Of a DNA stretch of 64,000 nucleotides, positions 19,173-29,274 are shown piece after piece. The stretch is from Pedobacter sp. WC2423 (GTDB lineage: Bacteria; Bacteroidota; Bacteroidia; Sphingobacteriales; Sphingobacteriaceae), in NCBI RefSeq assembly GCF_040822065.1, contig NZ_CP162005.1:4030001-4094000 (forward strand), in the 5' to 3' direction. Within the stretch, counting starts at the first letter, position 1, and every line of letters starts with the position of its first letter. The translations under genes were made by a program, and so were the position numbers. The notes beneath the pieces were generated by a model. It was not told the DNA's origin and searched no databases. It was given only the letters and a program-made list of their open reading frames with translations.

Positions 19173-20807
19173 ATGGCCAAAAACAGCTTATTAAGGATTG
19201 CAAGGAGTTTATTTTATACATTTTCAGGAATATCCCTGATTTATGGTTGCGCGAGCATTGGACCGGGTCCTCAGGGAGGCCCAAAAGATAAAACTCCGCC
19301 AAAAGTGCTTGCTATGACCCCGAAAAATTTAACCAGAAATTTTAAGGCCAGGAAAATCGTTATCCAGTTTGATGAGTATTTCAAATTGACTGATCAGTAC
19401 AAGCAGTTCTCCATTTCTCCGGATGTAGAAGTCATGCCCACTTTAAAGATTAAGGATAAGTCACTGGAAATTTCTTTTACAGATTCTCTGGAAAAGAACA
19501 CAACCTATACACTTAATTTTGGTAAGGCAGTTGGCGACGTGAATGAAGGAAATGTAACTAAAAATCTGACTTATGTTTTTTCAACTGGTGCTTCACTGGA
19601 CTCTTTAAGTATTTCTGGAAATATTAAAGAATCACAAACAGGCAAACCATTGATCGAGGGTGTTGCTTTTGTACTCCCTCTATCCAGGGACAGTATCTTT
19701 GGAAAAAGGAAAGCTTCTATCTATACTTTAACAGACAGCAGCGGAAATTACAAAATCAATAATTTAAGAGCAGATACTTACAAAGTCTATGCACTTAAAG
19801 AACAAAGCAGTGATAAGATTTATCAGCAAAGTTCTGATGAAATTGGTTTTGTTAAAGAGCCTCTGGTGCTGAAAAAAGATACTCAAAATGTAAATATGAT
19901 GGTGTTTAAAGAAGATGCCACACTTTTTAGAATCAATGACAGAAGGCTTAATGCAGACGGAAGTATTTCAATGAACTTCAATCAGAAACTCAAAAAACCA
20001 GAAATTGTAGTTACAGAACCTAAAAATCTGGATGCTACTAAATTGGTTAAATTCAACAAAAATGGGGATTCTGTAAAGGTTTGGCTAGCTGATTTAAGCT
20101 TTGATTCTACGAAAGTAAGTGTTACTAATGAAGGAAAATTATTGCAAACGGTTACTTTTAACAGAGGTAAAAAAGATACTTATAAAAGAAACGTTGTCGC
20201 AACAGACAATATTGAAACCAACTTAATCAACCCGAATAAACCATTTACTCTGACTTTTGGAATACCGGTTGAAGCCGTAGATCCATCAAAGATCACCTTA
20301 ATGGAAGATTCTGTAGTAAAGACAAATTTCACAGTTGTAAAGGATAGTGCAAACTTCCTCGCATATCACATTATGTATCCCTGGCAACCCAATAATATTT
20401 ATGAAATCAAGTTTGGTGATGGTGCTTTTACGGGTCTTTTTGCCACTAAAAGCAAAGAGTTTTTAAAGAAATTTCAACTCGCCAAAAAGGATGATTATGG
20501 AACTTTACAGGTGAAAATAATTGTTCCCGAACCTAACAAACAGTTCTTGCTGGAAATTACCAATGAAGCAAAAGCATTAGTGAATAGTTTGGTGGTATCC
20601 AGAGACACCACCGTAAAATTTGCAAATTACAGAGCTGGAAAATACTTTATCAGAATCATTTACGATACCAATAAAAACGGCGTCTGGGACACTGGTAATG
20701 TAAAGCTGGGTTTACAGCCTGAAACTATATATAACGAGCCTAAAGAGCTCTCTATAAGGGCCAACTGGGATAGAAATGAGACGATTACCTTACCTAAGGA
20801 AAAATAG
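19173..20807 (+). CDS. Ig-like domain lipoprotein
   Basis: The 544-residue protein has a lipoprotein signal (Cys27 in LIYGCASIGPG) and a short Gly/Pro-rich linker, PGPQGGPKDKTPPK. It then has an N-terminal Ig-like domain of the SbsA type (PKNLTRNFKARKIVIQFDEY) and beta-rich repeats including a carboxypeptidase-regulatory-like segment (SGNYKINNLRADTYKVYAL). This family is widespread in Bacteroidota and presumably sits on the cell envelope; its role is unknown. It is separated from mnmG by a hairpin and converges on the carbonic-anhydrase-like gene 1 nt away. Confidence 0.8.
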   Translation: MAKNSLLRIARSLFYTFSGISLIYGCASIGPGPQGGPKDKTPPKVLAMTPKNLTRNFKARKIVIQFDEYFKLTDQYKQFSISPDVEVMPTLKIKDKSLEISFTDSLEKNTTYTLNFGKAVGDVNEGNVTKNLTYVFSTGASLDSLSISGNIKESQTGKPLIEGVAFVLPLSRDSIFGKRKASIYTLTDSSGNYKINNLRADTYKVYALKEQSSDKIYQQSSDEIGFVKEPLVLKKDTQNVNMMVFKEDATLFRINDRRLNADGSISMNFNQKLKKPEIVVTEPKNLDATKLVKFNKNGDSVKVWLADLSFDSTKVSVTNEGKLLQTVTFNRGKKDTYKRNVVATDNIETNLINPNKPFTLTFGIPVEAVDPSKITLMEDSVVKTNFTVVKDSANFLAYHIMYPWQPNNIYEIKFGDGAFTGLFATKSKEFLKKFQLAKKDDYGTLQVKIIVPEPNKQFLLEITNEAKALVNSLVVSRDTTVKFANYRAGKYFIRIIYDTNKNGVWDTGNVKLGLQPETIYNEPKELSIRANWDRNETITLPKEK

Positions 20808-20808
20808 C

Positions 20809-21318
20809 TTATCTGAACCAGTCCGAATACATAATATAGTTATCTGGTAACTTATTTAACAAAGCCCGTTGCTCTTCAGTAATGGGCTTTATTTTTTTAG
20901 CAGGTGTTCCTGCATAGAGAAAACCAGTTTCACAGATGGTATTTTCCAACACAACTGATCCGGCACCAATAATACAATATTCTTCCACAACTGCATTGTC
21001 CATAACAATAGCCCCCATACCAACCAGTACATGGTCTTTAAGAATACAGCCATGTACAATCGCATTATGCCCTACTGACACTCTGTTACCAATGGTAGTA
21101 GCCGCCTTAAGATACGTAGCATGAATCACCGCCCCATCCTGAATGTTACTGTCATTTCCGATTGTAATTGTATTTACATCTCCTCTGATTACTGCATTAA
21201 ACCATACGGAACAATTATTTCCCATAGTCACATCCCCTACTATAGTTGCATTTGGTGCAATAAAACAATGATTTCCCCATTTAGGGTGTTTATCTAAAAC
21301 CGGTAAAATAACGGGCAT
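20809..21318 (-). CDS. Gamma-carbonic-anhydrase-like hexapeptide-repeat protein
   Basis: The 169-residue left-handed beta-helix protein has repeated hexapeptides (GNNCSVWFNAVIRGDV, IGNRVSVGHNAIVHGC). Candidate metal-binding histidines occur in VIHATYLK and VGHNAIVHG, as in gamma-class carbonic anhydrases and the YrdA/PaaY family. Whether it hydrates CO2 or has another metal-dependent role is not determinable. It lies 16 nt downstream of nadB on the same strand and may be cotranscribed. Confidence 0.88.
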   Translation of the reverse strand: MPVILPVLDKHPKWGNHCFIAPNATIVGDVTMGNNCSVWFNAVIRGDVNTITIGNDSNIQDGAVIHATYLKAATTIGNRVSVGHNAIVHGCILKDHVLVGMGAIVMDNAVVEEYCIIGAGSVVLENTICETGFLYAGTPAKKIKPITEEQRALLNKLPDNYIMYSDWFR

Positions 21319-21334
21319 ATTCTATATATATATA

Positions 21335-22921
21335 TTAAAAAATAGTATCAATTAATTCTTCAGCATGACCAGGATAATCAGTGGTGTAATGTAATCCTCT
21401 GCTCTCTTTTCTCGCCATCGCAGATTTTATAACAGTGAAAGCAACTTGTATGACGTTTCTTAATTCACATAATTTCACAGAAACTTTATTGGCTTTGTAA
21501 AATTCTTCAGTTTCTTCATGCAGTAAAAATAAACGCCGCATCGCTCTGTCCAATCTAAAATCTGAACGGACGATTCCCACATAATCACTCATGAGTTTTT
21601 GAGTTTCGCGCAGATTATGCGTAACCAGAATATCTTCATCAGACTGAACTACTCCATGATCATTCCACTCTGGTATATTTTCAGGAATAACATTATCCTT
21701 AAATTTTTCTACAGCATCCAGATAAATCCGGTGCGCAAAAACAGGGGCTTCCAGTAAAGAATTTGAAGCTAAACGGTTTGCTCCATGTAATCCAGTGGAA
21801 GAACATTCTCCGCAAGCATATAAATTATGAATAGAAGATCTTCCAAATTCATCCACCAAAATTCCACCACACATATAATGTGCAGCTGGAGTAACGGGAA
21901 TTAAATCTTTAGTCATGTCTATACCTATAGATAAACACTTCGCATAAATATTAGGAAAGTGTGTCAGAATGTCAGTCTTTGAACGATGCCTGATATCCAG
22001 ATAAACGAAATCTTCACCCGATTTTTTCATCTCAGAATCTATTGCTCTGGCCACAATATCACGCGGCGCCAATGAGCCTCTTTCATCATATTCGTACATA
22101 AATTCATCACCATTCTTACGCCTCAAAACGCCTCCAAAGCCCCTTACAGCTTCCGATATTAAGAAGGAAGGATACTCTCCAGGGTTATATAAAGCGGTAG
22201 GGTGAAACTGAATGAACTCCATATTCCTCAATTTTCCCTTTGCACGGTAAACCATTGCCATCCCATCACCAGTTGCAATTACTGGATTTGTGGTGCTGGA
22301 ATACACATGTCCGGCGCCGCCCGAAGCCAGCACAGTTACCTTTGCTAGTATCTTTTCCACATCGTTAAGCTCTGTATTAAAGGCATATACACCAAAACAG
22401 TTAATAACTTTAGTACTCTTGTCAACAAACAATCCGAGGTGATGCTGGGTAATTAACTCCAGACAGAAGTAATGTGTTAATATCTCTATGTTCGGATTCT
22501 CATGAATTTGCTGCAATAAAACACTCTCAATTTCGTACCCTGTAACATCTTTATAGTGTAAAACACGGTGCTCTGAGTGTCCTCCCTCCTTCGCAAGATC
22601 ATAGACGCCTGCCGGGTCCTTGTCAAATTTAATTCCGTAATCTATGATCTCCTGGATACGCTGAGGACCTTCTTTCACCACGATTTCCACAATTGCCGGA
22701 TCGCAAAGTCCATCACCAGCAATTAAAGTGTCGTGAATATGCTTTTCAAAAGAATCATCTTTATCCACAACTACAGCTACACCACCCTGGGCATATTTTG
22801 TATTGGATTCATCCTCGTTTGATTTTGTAATAATTAAAACTTTACCATGCTTAGCGGCCTTTAAAGCGAAGCTCAAGCCCGCAATCCCCGATCCTATTAC
22901 TAAAAAGTCTGTATTCTTCAT
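21335..22921 (-). CDS. nadB: L-aspartate oxidase
   Basis: The 528-residue FAD enzyme oxidises L-aspartate to iminoaspartate, the first step of de novo NAD synthesis. It shows the FAD motif GSGIAGLSFALKA at the N-terminus, TKYAQGGVAVV, the catalytic-region segment QFHPTALY, and C-terminal CGECSSTGLHGANRLASNSL. It diverges from nadA, whose product uses its reaction product, across a 398-nt intergenic region. Confidence 0.95.
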   Translation of the reverse strand: MKNTDFLVIGSGIAGLSFALKAAKHGKVLIITKSNEDESNTKYAQGGVAVVVDKDDSFEKHIHDTLIAGDGLCDPAIVEIVVKEGPQRIQEIIDYGIKFDKDPAGVYDLAKEGGHSEHRVLHYKDVTGYEIESVLLQQIHENPNIEILTHYFCLELITQHHLGLFVDKSTKVINCFGVYAFNTELNDVEKILAKVTVLASGGAGHVYSSTTNPVIATGDGMAMVYRAKGKLRNMEFIQFHPTALYNPGEYPSFLISEAVRGFGGVLRRKNGDEFMYEYDERGSLAPRDIVARAIDSEMKKSGEDFVYLDIRHRSKTDILTHFPNIYAKCLSIGIDMTKDLIPVTPAAHYMCGGILVDEFGRSSIHNLYACGECSSTGLHGANRLASNSLLEAPVFAHRIYLDAVEKFKDNVIPENIPEWNDHGVVQSDEDILVTHNLRETQKLMSDYVGIVRSDFRLDRAMRRLFLLHEETEEFYKANKVSVKLCELRNVIQVAFTVIKSAMARKESRGLHYTTDYPGHAEELIDTIF

Positions 22922-23319
22922 TGAATTGTGCTAAATCCGCCTTATTGTTAACAACGTTAGAAATATGTTGATTACTTGTCTAAATAAATAGAGTAACTAT
23001 TTAAGAATGTTTAAAGCTAAGGTAAAATGAGAATTAGACACAATATTTTAAGTTATTTTTCAGCAACTTTGCATGAGTTATTAACTTTTTACTACCAACT
23101 AACTAATAAACATCTGAGTATGGATAAGTTTTTAATCTTAAAAATATCTAATTGTTAATCAGCGTATTTTTTGAAAAAAAAAGTGATTTATTTGTTGATA
23201 AGTATAGAACAAGTTATAAAAACGAATAAAAACAGGAGAGTTACAAACATTACTAACACACTAATAAACAATAGAAATCTATTTATATTAAATAATTATT
23301 AATTATTGAAACGTTGAAA
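22922..23319. other. nadB/nadA intergenic region (398 nt)
   Basis: This is a very AT-rich region between divergent NAD genes. A near-consensus -7 box for nadA, CAACTTTG (one mismatch), lies near 23063-23071 and would give a leader of about 240 nt. Two one-mismatch DnaA-box-like sequences occur in reverse orientation (at about 23119-23127 and 23194-23202). I see no stable riboswitch-like fold and no ORF. Confidence 0.4.
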
Positions 23320-24312
23320 ATGGATACCTTAGAAGAATTGAACAGAAGAGGATTTGTAGAAGAAAGTATCGACCCAACACTTGATCTTTTTGCGGAAATT
23401 GAAAAATTAAAAAAAGAGAAAAATGCGATAATCCTGGCACATTATTACCAAGAACCTGATATACAGGATGTTGCTGACTATATTGGGGACAGTTTAGGAC
23501 TTTCTCAGGAAGCGGCCAGAACTGAGGCAGATGTGATTGTTTTTGCAGGAGTGCATTTTATGGCAGAAACGGCAAAAATTCTCTCTCCGGAAAAAAAGGT
23601 TTTATTACCAGATTTAAAGGCAGGTTGCTCATTAGCAGATAGTTGTCCGCCACATTTGTTTAAAAAGTTTAAAGAGAAATACCCGGATCACCTGGTCATT
23701 ACCTACGTGAATTGTACGGCAGAGCTAAAAGCGATGAGTGATATCGTCTGTACCTCAACCAATGCGGTTCAAATTGTAGAAAGTCTGCCAAAAGAGCAGA
23801 AGATTATTTTTGGTCCGGATAAAAATCTGGGTGCCTGGGTGGCGAAAAAAACTGGCAGGGATCTGGTTTTGTGGAATGGTGCCTGTATGGTTCATGAAAT
23901 ATTTTCGAGAGAGAAAATAACCAAGTTAAAAGAGCGCCATCCGAATGCAAAATTTATTGCGCATCCGGAATGTGAGGAAGCTGTATTGCAGATGGCAGAT
24001 TATATCGGATCTACAACAGGATTGTTGAATTATTCCATCAAAAGTGATGCAAAAGAATTTATTGTAGCTACAGAAAGTGGTATAATTCACCAGATGGAAA
24101 AGGCAAATCCGGCAAAAACTTTTATTCCGGCGCCGCCGAATAATAATTGTGCTTGCAATGATTGCCCGTATATGAAGAGAAATACTTTGGAAAAATTGTA
24201 TCTGTGTTTAAAAAACGGATCGCCAGAAGTTACTGTGCCAGAGCATATTATCAGAGAGGCTAGAAAACCAATTGAAAGAATGCTGGAAATATCAGCAAGT
24301 CTTGGCTTATAG
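23320..24312 (+). CDS. nadA: Quinolinate synthase
   Basis: The 330-residue [4Fe-4S] enzyme condenses iminoaspartate with dihydroxyacetone phosphate to form quinolinate. Diagnostic segments are [48 protein letters not shown] and the C-terminal [17 protein letters not shown], which supply the cluster cysteines. I use the ATG at 23320 ([11 protein letters not shown]); a TTG lies two codons upstream. It is divergent from nadB. Confidence 0.95.
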   Translation: MDTLEELNRRGFVEESIDPTLDLFAEIEKLKKEKNAIILAHYYQEPDIQDVADYIGDSLGLSQEAARTEADVIVFAGVHFMAETAKILSPEKKVLLPDLKAGCSLADSCPPHLFKKFKEKYPDHLVITYVNCTAELKAMSDIVCTSTNAVQIVESLPKEQKIIFGPDKNLGAWVAKKTGRDLVLWNGACMVHEIFSREKITKLKERHPNAKFIAHPECEEAVLQMADYIGSTTGLLNYSIKSDAKEFIVATESGIIHQMEKANPAKTFIPAPPNNNCACNDCPYMKRNTLEKLYLCLKNGSPEVTVPEHIIREARKPIERMLEISASLGL

Positions 24313-24422
24313 GAATTGTTAACTTTTTAACTTTCCTAACAACTGTTAATAAGTTTAAAAGCTTTAAAAACAGCGGTAAAAACCTATGGAAAATTCCAGC
24401 GGTTAATATTTATAAAAAAAAT

Positions 24423-25463
24423 ATGTTTGAGAATAAAGAACGTACAGAATTAGGTGAATTAGGTGAATTTGGCTTGATTGAACACCTGACAAATAATTTT
24501 AAAATTAGACATGAAAGTAGTGTCAAAGGGATTGGTGATGATGCTGCGGTATTACATTCGGGCGATAAAGAAATCTTAATTTCTACAGATTTATTGCTGG
24601 AAGGAATTCATTTCGACCTGGCTTACGTACCCTTGATGCACCTGGGGTATAAAGCTGTTCAGGTAAATTTAAGTGATATCTATGCGATGAATGGAGTGGC
24701 TACCCAGATTACTGTTTCTATTGGAGTTTCAAGCAAGTTTCCACTGGAAGCTGTAGAAGAAATTTACAAAGGAATAGAGCTGGCTTGTAATAAGTTCAAC
24801 ATTGATTTAATTGGTGGAGATACTTCTTCCAGCAAACAAGGGTTAGTACTGAGTGTAACGAGTATCGGCTATGCTGCAAAAGCAGATATTTGTTATAGAA
24901 ATGGTGCTGCTGATGGCGATTTAATTTGTGTTTCCGGTGATTTGGGTGGTGCTTATGTAGGCCTTCAGATTTTAGAAAGAGAAAAACAGATTTTCCTGGA
25001 AAACCCTAATATTCAACCTGATCTGGAAGGAAAAGATTATATTATTGAAAGACAATTGAAGCCTGAAGGAAGAAGAGATATCGTGGATCTGCTGGCCCAG
25101 ATGAAAATTGTTCCAACTGCAATGATCGATATTTCGGATGGTCTGGCTTCTGATATTATGCACATCTGCAAGCAATCTGAGAAGGGATGTACTTTGTATG
25201 AAGATAAATTTCCAATTGATCCGATGACTTATGAAACTGCAAGAGAACTTGGACTTGATCCAACTGTTTGTGCGTTAAATGGTGGTGAAGATTATGAATT
25301 GTTATTTACGATCAAACAAGAAGATTATACAAAATTAAAGCATGATGTGGATATTACTGTAATTGGTCATATCACGGATAAAGCTTCAGGCTGTAAAATG
25401 ATCTCTAAATCAAGTGTTGTCCATGAATTGAAAGCACAGGGCTGGAACGCATTTAAATTATAG
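24423..25463 (+). CDS. thiL: Thiamine-monophosphate kinase
   Basis: The 346-residue ThiL phosphorylates thiamine monophosphate to the cofactor TPP. Conserved motifs are GIGDDAAVL (N-terminal metal site), STDLLLEGIHFDL, GGDTSSS and DISDGLASD, in the order expected for the PurM/ThiL fold. Its 3' end overlaps convergent rmuC by 11 nt. The 110-nt upstream gap after nadA has no clear terminator, so read-through from nadA is possible. Confidence 0.95.
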   Translation: MFENKERTELGELGEFGLIEHLTNNFKIRHESSVKGIGDDAAVLHSGDKEILISTDLLLEGIHFDLAYVPLMHLGYKAVQVNLSDIYAMNGVATQITVSIGVSSKFPLEAVEEIYKGIELACNKFNIDLIGGDTSSSKQGLVLSVTSIGYAAKADICYRNGAADGDLICVSGDLGGAYVGLQILEREKQIFLENPNIQPDLEGKDYIIERQLKPEGRRDIVDLLAQMKIVPTAMIDISDGLASDIMHICKQSEKGCTLYEDKFPIDPMTYETARELGLDPTVCALNGGEDYELLFTIKQEDYTKLKHDVDITVIGHITDKASGCKMISKSSVVHELKAQGWNAFKL

Positions 25464-26781
25464 GATTTTCATCCTCTATTAAAGCTGGGTCTAAAAATTT
25501 CCGATCAATTTGTTTGGTAGTTTTTGCACCCAGCTTTTTTATTTTATCGGCTGTATTAGCCAGATTTCCTGTTCCGGCTGACAGTTTACCCATTGCTTTG
25601 TCATAAGCATCCTGGCTTTGTCTGATATTTCTTCCAATACTTTCCATATCAGTTACAAAACCAACAAATTTATCATACATGCTGCCACTTAAACGCGCTA
25701 TTTCAAGCACATTTCTATTTTGTCTTTCTTGTTTCCATATACTTGAAATGGTGCGCAGGGTAGCGAGTAAAGTAGAAGGGCTCACCATAACTACTTTTCT
25801 TTCCCAGGCATAATTAAAAAGTTCTGCGTCCTTTTGAACTGCAATACCAAATGAAGATTCTATGGGGATGAAAAGAAGCACAAAATCAGGCGAGTTGATC
25901 TGGTAAAGTGCCTGGTAATTTTTTCCGGATAAATCCTGAATATGATTTTTCAAAGAAAGTAAGTGCTGCTTGACAAATATTTCTCTTTCTTCTTCTGTTT
26001 CGGCAGTAACGTATTTTTCATAAGCAATCAGTGAAACTTTAGAGTCGACTACGATGTGTTTATCTTCGGGCAGATCGATAATTACATCGGGCTGAACCCT
26101 GTTGCCTGTTGCGGTATTAAAACTCGATTGTATCCGGTATTCCTGATCTTTAACGAGTCCGGAACGTTCCAGTACACGTTCCAGGATCACTTCTCCCCAG
26201 TTACCTTGCTTTTTGTTATCGCCTTTCAATGCTTTGGTCAGGTTATTTGCATCCTCTTGTATTTGTTTGCTCTGATCCATCAATTGTGAAATGACGCCCT
26301 TGAGTATATTGCGCTCGTCTGACTCCGCTTTGTATACCCGGTCGACCTTTTCCTCGAATGCTTTAATATTCTCCTTTAGCGGGCTTAAAATAAGATCCAT
26401 ATTGGCTTTATTGTTCGCGGTGAATTTGGAAGTTTTTTCTTCGAGTATCTGATTGGCGATATGCTCAAATTCCATTTTGAATTTTTGCTGTATCCCTGCT
26501 ATATATTTTTCCTGTTCTGTTTGCTTGTCTACTTGTGCTTTAAGCATCTCTTCTGCTTTGACGGCACGGCTTCTTTCATCCATAAAACCTGTTCGCAAAT
26601 CAATGATTTCGTCTTCCAGGCGTTGTTTTTCTTCTTTGTAATAGCTCAAAATCTTTTCATGTTCTGCCTCTTTCAAACACAACAGGTCGGTCTGATTATT
26701 AACTGCACCGGGTTTTTTTAATAAAATGAAAAAAAGAAAGATGATGACTACGATCAGTAATACTATAATCAGGATATTCAT
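25453..26781 (-). CDS. rmuC: DNA recombination protein RmuC
   Basis: The 442-residue protein has an N-terminal transmembrane helix (residues 3-22), a coiled coil to about residue 180, then the RmuC domain (KGDNKKQGNWGEVILERVLE, VQPDVIIDLPEDKHIVVDSKVSL, VVMVSPSTLLATLRTI). RmuC is a nuclease-fold protein linked to limiting DNA rearrangements at inverted repeats. It appears monocistronic. Confidence 0.93.
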   Translation of the reverse strand: MNILIIVLLIVVIIFLFFILLKKPGAVNNQTDLLCLKEAEHEKILSYYKEEKQRLEDEIIDLRTGFMDERSRAVKAEEMLKAQVDKQTEQEKYIAGIQQKFKMEFEHIANQILEEKTSKFTANNKANMDLILSPLKENIKAFEEKVDRVYKAESDERNILKGVISQLMDQSKQIQEDANNLTKALKGDNKKQGNWGEVILERVLERSGLVKDQEYRIQSSFNTATGNRVQPDVIIDLPEDKHIVVDSKVSLIAYEKYVTAETEEEREIFVKQHLLSLKNHIQDLSGKNYQALYQINSPDFVLLFIPIESSFGIAVQKDAELFNYAWERKVVMVSPSTLLATLRTISSIWKQERQNRNVLEIARLSGSMYDKFVGFVTDMESIGRNIRQSQDAYDKAMGKLSAGTGNLANTADKIKKLGAKTTKQIDRKFLDPALIEDENPII

Positions 26782-27090
26782 TTGCTAATATTTTTATCAA
26801 AAATCTGTATTATAAACGATTTTAACAACTATTTTAGTATTTATATGCCTGCTAATGATGAAGTTTTTAGAAGACATCGGGTTATTTAATTAAGAATATA
26901 CTGATTCATTTTAAATAATGAAAAGGTTATTTTATTAATGAACAGGTAATAAATTAATTAATAAGAGTGTTTTTTAATTCTGATAAGGCATTTTAATCAA
27001 AGAATGGCTGTTTTATTGAAATATTGTTGAAATTCAAGATTATGGGAACAATTTTTGATTTACAGCATTGAATAAATGTGATATCAAGAG
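26782..27090. other. 309-nt AT-rich intergenic region
   Basis: This lies between divergent rmuC and the zinc peptidase gene. The only element I can point to is a near-consensus -7 box AATTTTTG at 27050-27057 (one mismatch) for the plus-strand gene, about 33 nt before its ATG. No ORF or strong repeat is seen. Confidence 0.4.
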
Positions 27091-27786
27091 ATGGCGACCT
27101 ATTTGTTTTTTATAATTCCGATGTTGATGCTCAGCATTTTTGTGCAATGGAAGTTCAGACATAAATTTGGCAGATATGCGGAAATGCAGTTGAATTCTGG
27201 ATTTTCAGGACATGAGATTGCAGAAAAAATGCTGCATGACAATGGTATATATGATGTGCGGGTGATGAATGCAGACGGTCAGTTAACAGATCATTATAAT
27301 CCGGCAGATAAGACAGTTAATTTAAGTACAGATGTTTATTATGGCAGAAGTGTTGCGGCCGCAGCTGTAGCTGCTCATGAATGCGGACATGCGGTTCAGC
27401 ATGCTAAATCCTATTATTGGCTTCAATTCAGAACAAACATGGTCCCTGTGGTCAGTATATCTTCTAATCTTTTACAATGGGTGCTTATTATAGGTATTTT
27501 GCTGATTGGTTTTACAGGTAATCCTTTTGTACTTGGAATGGGTGTAGCAGGTTTGGTACTGATTACTATATTTAGCTTTATCACCCTGCCTGTTGAATTT
27601 GATGCGAGTAAAAGAGCTTTAATATGGCTTAAAAACAATCAGGTAGTTATGCATAGTTACGAGGAAAATGCGCAGGCTAAAGATGCTTTATGGTGGGCAG
27701 CAATGACCTACGTGGTAGCTGCCCTTGGTGCTTTATCCAATCTATTGTACTATGCTTCGATGTTATTTGGAAGAAATAAAAATTAA
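27091..27786 (+). CDS. Membrane zinc metallopeptidase (YugP-like)
   Basis: The 231-residue integral membrane protein has the zinc motif HECGHAVQHA (HExxH) near residue 97, after an N-terminal helix, with hydrophobic segments near 1-16, 128-168 and 205-225. The conserved GHAVQHAKSYYWLQFR and VNLSTDVYYGRSVAA fit the neutral zinc metallopeptidase 2 family. Substrates are unknown. The end overlaps convergent apaG by 4 nt. Confidence 0.9.
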   Translation: MATYLFFIIPMLMLSIFVQWKFRHKFGRYAEMQLNSGFSGHEIAEKMLHDNGIYDVRVMNADGQLTDHYNPADKTVNLSTDVYYGRSVAAAAVAAHECGHAVQHAKSYYWLQFRTNMVPVVSISSNLLQWVLIIGILLIGFTGNPFVLGMGVAGLVLITIFSFITLPVEFDASKRALIWLKNNQVVMHSYEENAQAKDALWWAAMTYVVAALGALSNLLYYASMLFGRNKN

Positions 27787-28169
27787 TTCAAACGGTAAGG
27801 TACAATCAATTGAAATTCAGGAATATCAACTGTAAAGTCACTTTCATCTGCGGTACGGTGCATCAGGTAATTTCCTGACATTGATCCCATATCTGTTGTT
27901 AAATTACATCCGGAAACGTAAGAATAGCTCTCTCCTGGTTCTATTACCGGCTGAATTCCAACAACACCTTCTCCCTCTACTTCTCTTTGTGTACCATTGG
28001 AATCAAAGATGAACCATTGACGGCGCATTAATTGTATTGAATAATCTGACAGATTTTCTACAGAAATCTGGTAAGCAAACATAAAATGTTCTTTCTCAGG
28101 GTTGGAATATTCTTCCTGATACACCGTATCTACCGAAATCTTAACGCCTTGTGTAATCGCTGTGACCAT
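27783..28169 (-). CDS. apaG: ApaG domain protein
   Basis: The 128-residue single ApaG domain has an immunoglobulin-like beta fold. Typical segments are FAYQISVENLSDYSIQLMRRQWFI, here abbreviated by its ends, plus VEGEGVVGIQPVIEPGESY and MSGNYLM. ApaG has been linked to Co2+/Mg2+ homeostasis in enterobacteria, but its biochemical role is unclear. It lies 44 nt downstream of dusB on the same strand. Confidence 0.92.
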   Translation of the reverse strand: MVTAITQGVKISVDTVYQEEYSNPEKEHFMFAYQISVENLSDYSIQLMRRQWFIFDSNGTQREVEGEGVVGIQPVIEPGESYSYVSGCNLTTDMGSMSGNYLMHRTADESDFTVDIPEFQLIVPYRLN

Positions 28170-28213
28170 TGTAATCTAAATTCTAATCTTATTTATGAAG
28201 TGTTTTTCAAAAA

Positions 28214-29221
28214 TCAAGCCATTTCTCCTTCCAGGAGCAGGTGATGATATTTATCTGCCACTTCGTCTAAAATAGCATGAATTATTTCAATATTGTCTTC
28301 TTTGACCAATAACATTCTATAGTTCTTAAAGTCAGGTAAACCCTTGAAATAATTAGCATAATGACGTCTCATTTCAAAAATACCTACTTTTGGACCTTTC
28401 CAGGCAATAGATTTATCTAAATGGGTCCTGCAAACTGAAACTCTTTCTGCAACAGTAGGGCCGGCGAGTTTTTCCCCGGTTTTGAAGAAATGTGCAATTT
28501 CTCTGAAAATCCATGGGTAACCAATTGCAGCTCTCCCAATCATGATTCCGTCTACTTCAAATTCTCTGCGCCAATCTAATGCTTTCTGAGGACTATCAAC
28601 GTCTCCGTTACCGAAAACCGGAATCTTGATCCTTGGATTTCTTTTAATATCCCTGATCATCCGCCAGTCAGCTTCGCCTTTATACATTTGCGATCTTGTT
28701 CTTCCGTGAATAGTCAGTGCCTGAATACCGATATCCTGCAATCTTTCGGCTACTTCATCTACGTTTTTAGTGTTATCATCCCAACCTAAGCGGGTTTTAA
28801 CGGTAACAGGTAAATGAGTGGCTTTGACTACGGCTTCAGTCATTTTCACCATCTTATCTATATCCTGTAAAAGCGCAGATCCTGCACCTTTACAGGCCAC
28901 CTGCTTCACAGGACAGCCATAGTTGATATCAATCAGGTCTGGTTTGGCCAGGGTAGCAATTTCAGTTGCTTCGTGCATGGTCGATATTTCACTTCCGAAA
29001 ATCTGAATACCAATGGGTCTTTCATACTCAAAAATATCAAGTTTCTGCCTGCTTTTAGCTGCATCACGTATCAGCCCTTCAGAAGAAATGAATTCTGTGT
29101 ACATCATATCCACACCGCTTTGTTTACATACAAAACGGAAAGGCGGATCGCTTACATCTTCCATTGGTGCCAGCAATAATGGGAACTCTCCCAAGTCAAT
29201 ATTTCCTATCTTTACAGACAT
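28214..29221 (-). CDS. dusB: tRNA-dihydrouridine synthase DusB
   Basis: The 335-residue TIM-barrel flavoenzyme reduces specific uridines in the tRNA D-loop. Motifs are LLLAPMEDVSDPPFR at the N-terminus, INYGCPVKQVACKGAGSALL with the catalytic Cys in ACKGAG, the phosphate-binding LTIHGRTRSQMYKG, and GRAAIGYPWIF. DusB fits best among the bacterial Dus types. Its promoter is at 29251-29258, and apaG may share the transcript. Confidence 0.94.
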   Translation of the reverse strand: MSVKIGNIDLGEFPLLLAPMEDVSDPPFRFVCKQSGVDMMYTEFISSEGLIRDAAKSRQKLDIFEYERPIGIQIFGSEISTMHEATEIATLAKPDLIDINYGCPVKQVACKGAGSALLQDIDKMVKMTEAVVKATHLPVTVKTRLGWDDNTKNVDEVAERLQDIGIQALTIHGRTRSQMYKGEADWRMIRDIKRNPRIKIPVFGNGDVDSPQKALDWRREFEVDGIMIGRAAIGYPWIFREIAHFFKTGEKLAGPTVAERVSVCRTHLDKSIAWKGPKVGIFEMRRHYANYFKGLPDFKNYRMLLVKEDNIEIIHAILDEVADKYHHLLLEGEMA

Positions 29222-29250
29222 TTTTCTATCTTCAATCCAAAATTAAAAGA

Positions 29251-29258
29251 CAAAGGTA
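29251..29258 (-). promoter_or_regulatory. -7 promoter element of dusB
   Basis: The minus strand reads TACCTTTG, an exact TAnnTTTG match, 29 nt upstream of the dusB ATG at 29221. Confidence 0.6.
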
Positions 29259-29274
29259 CAAACTATTCCCAATA

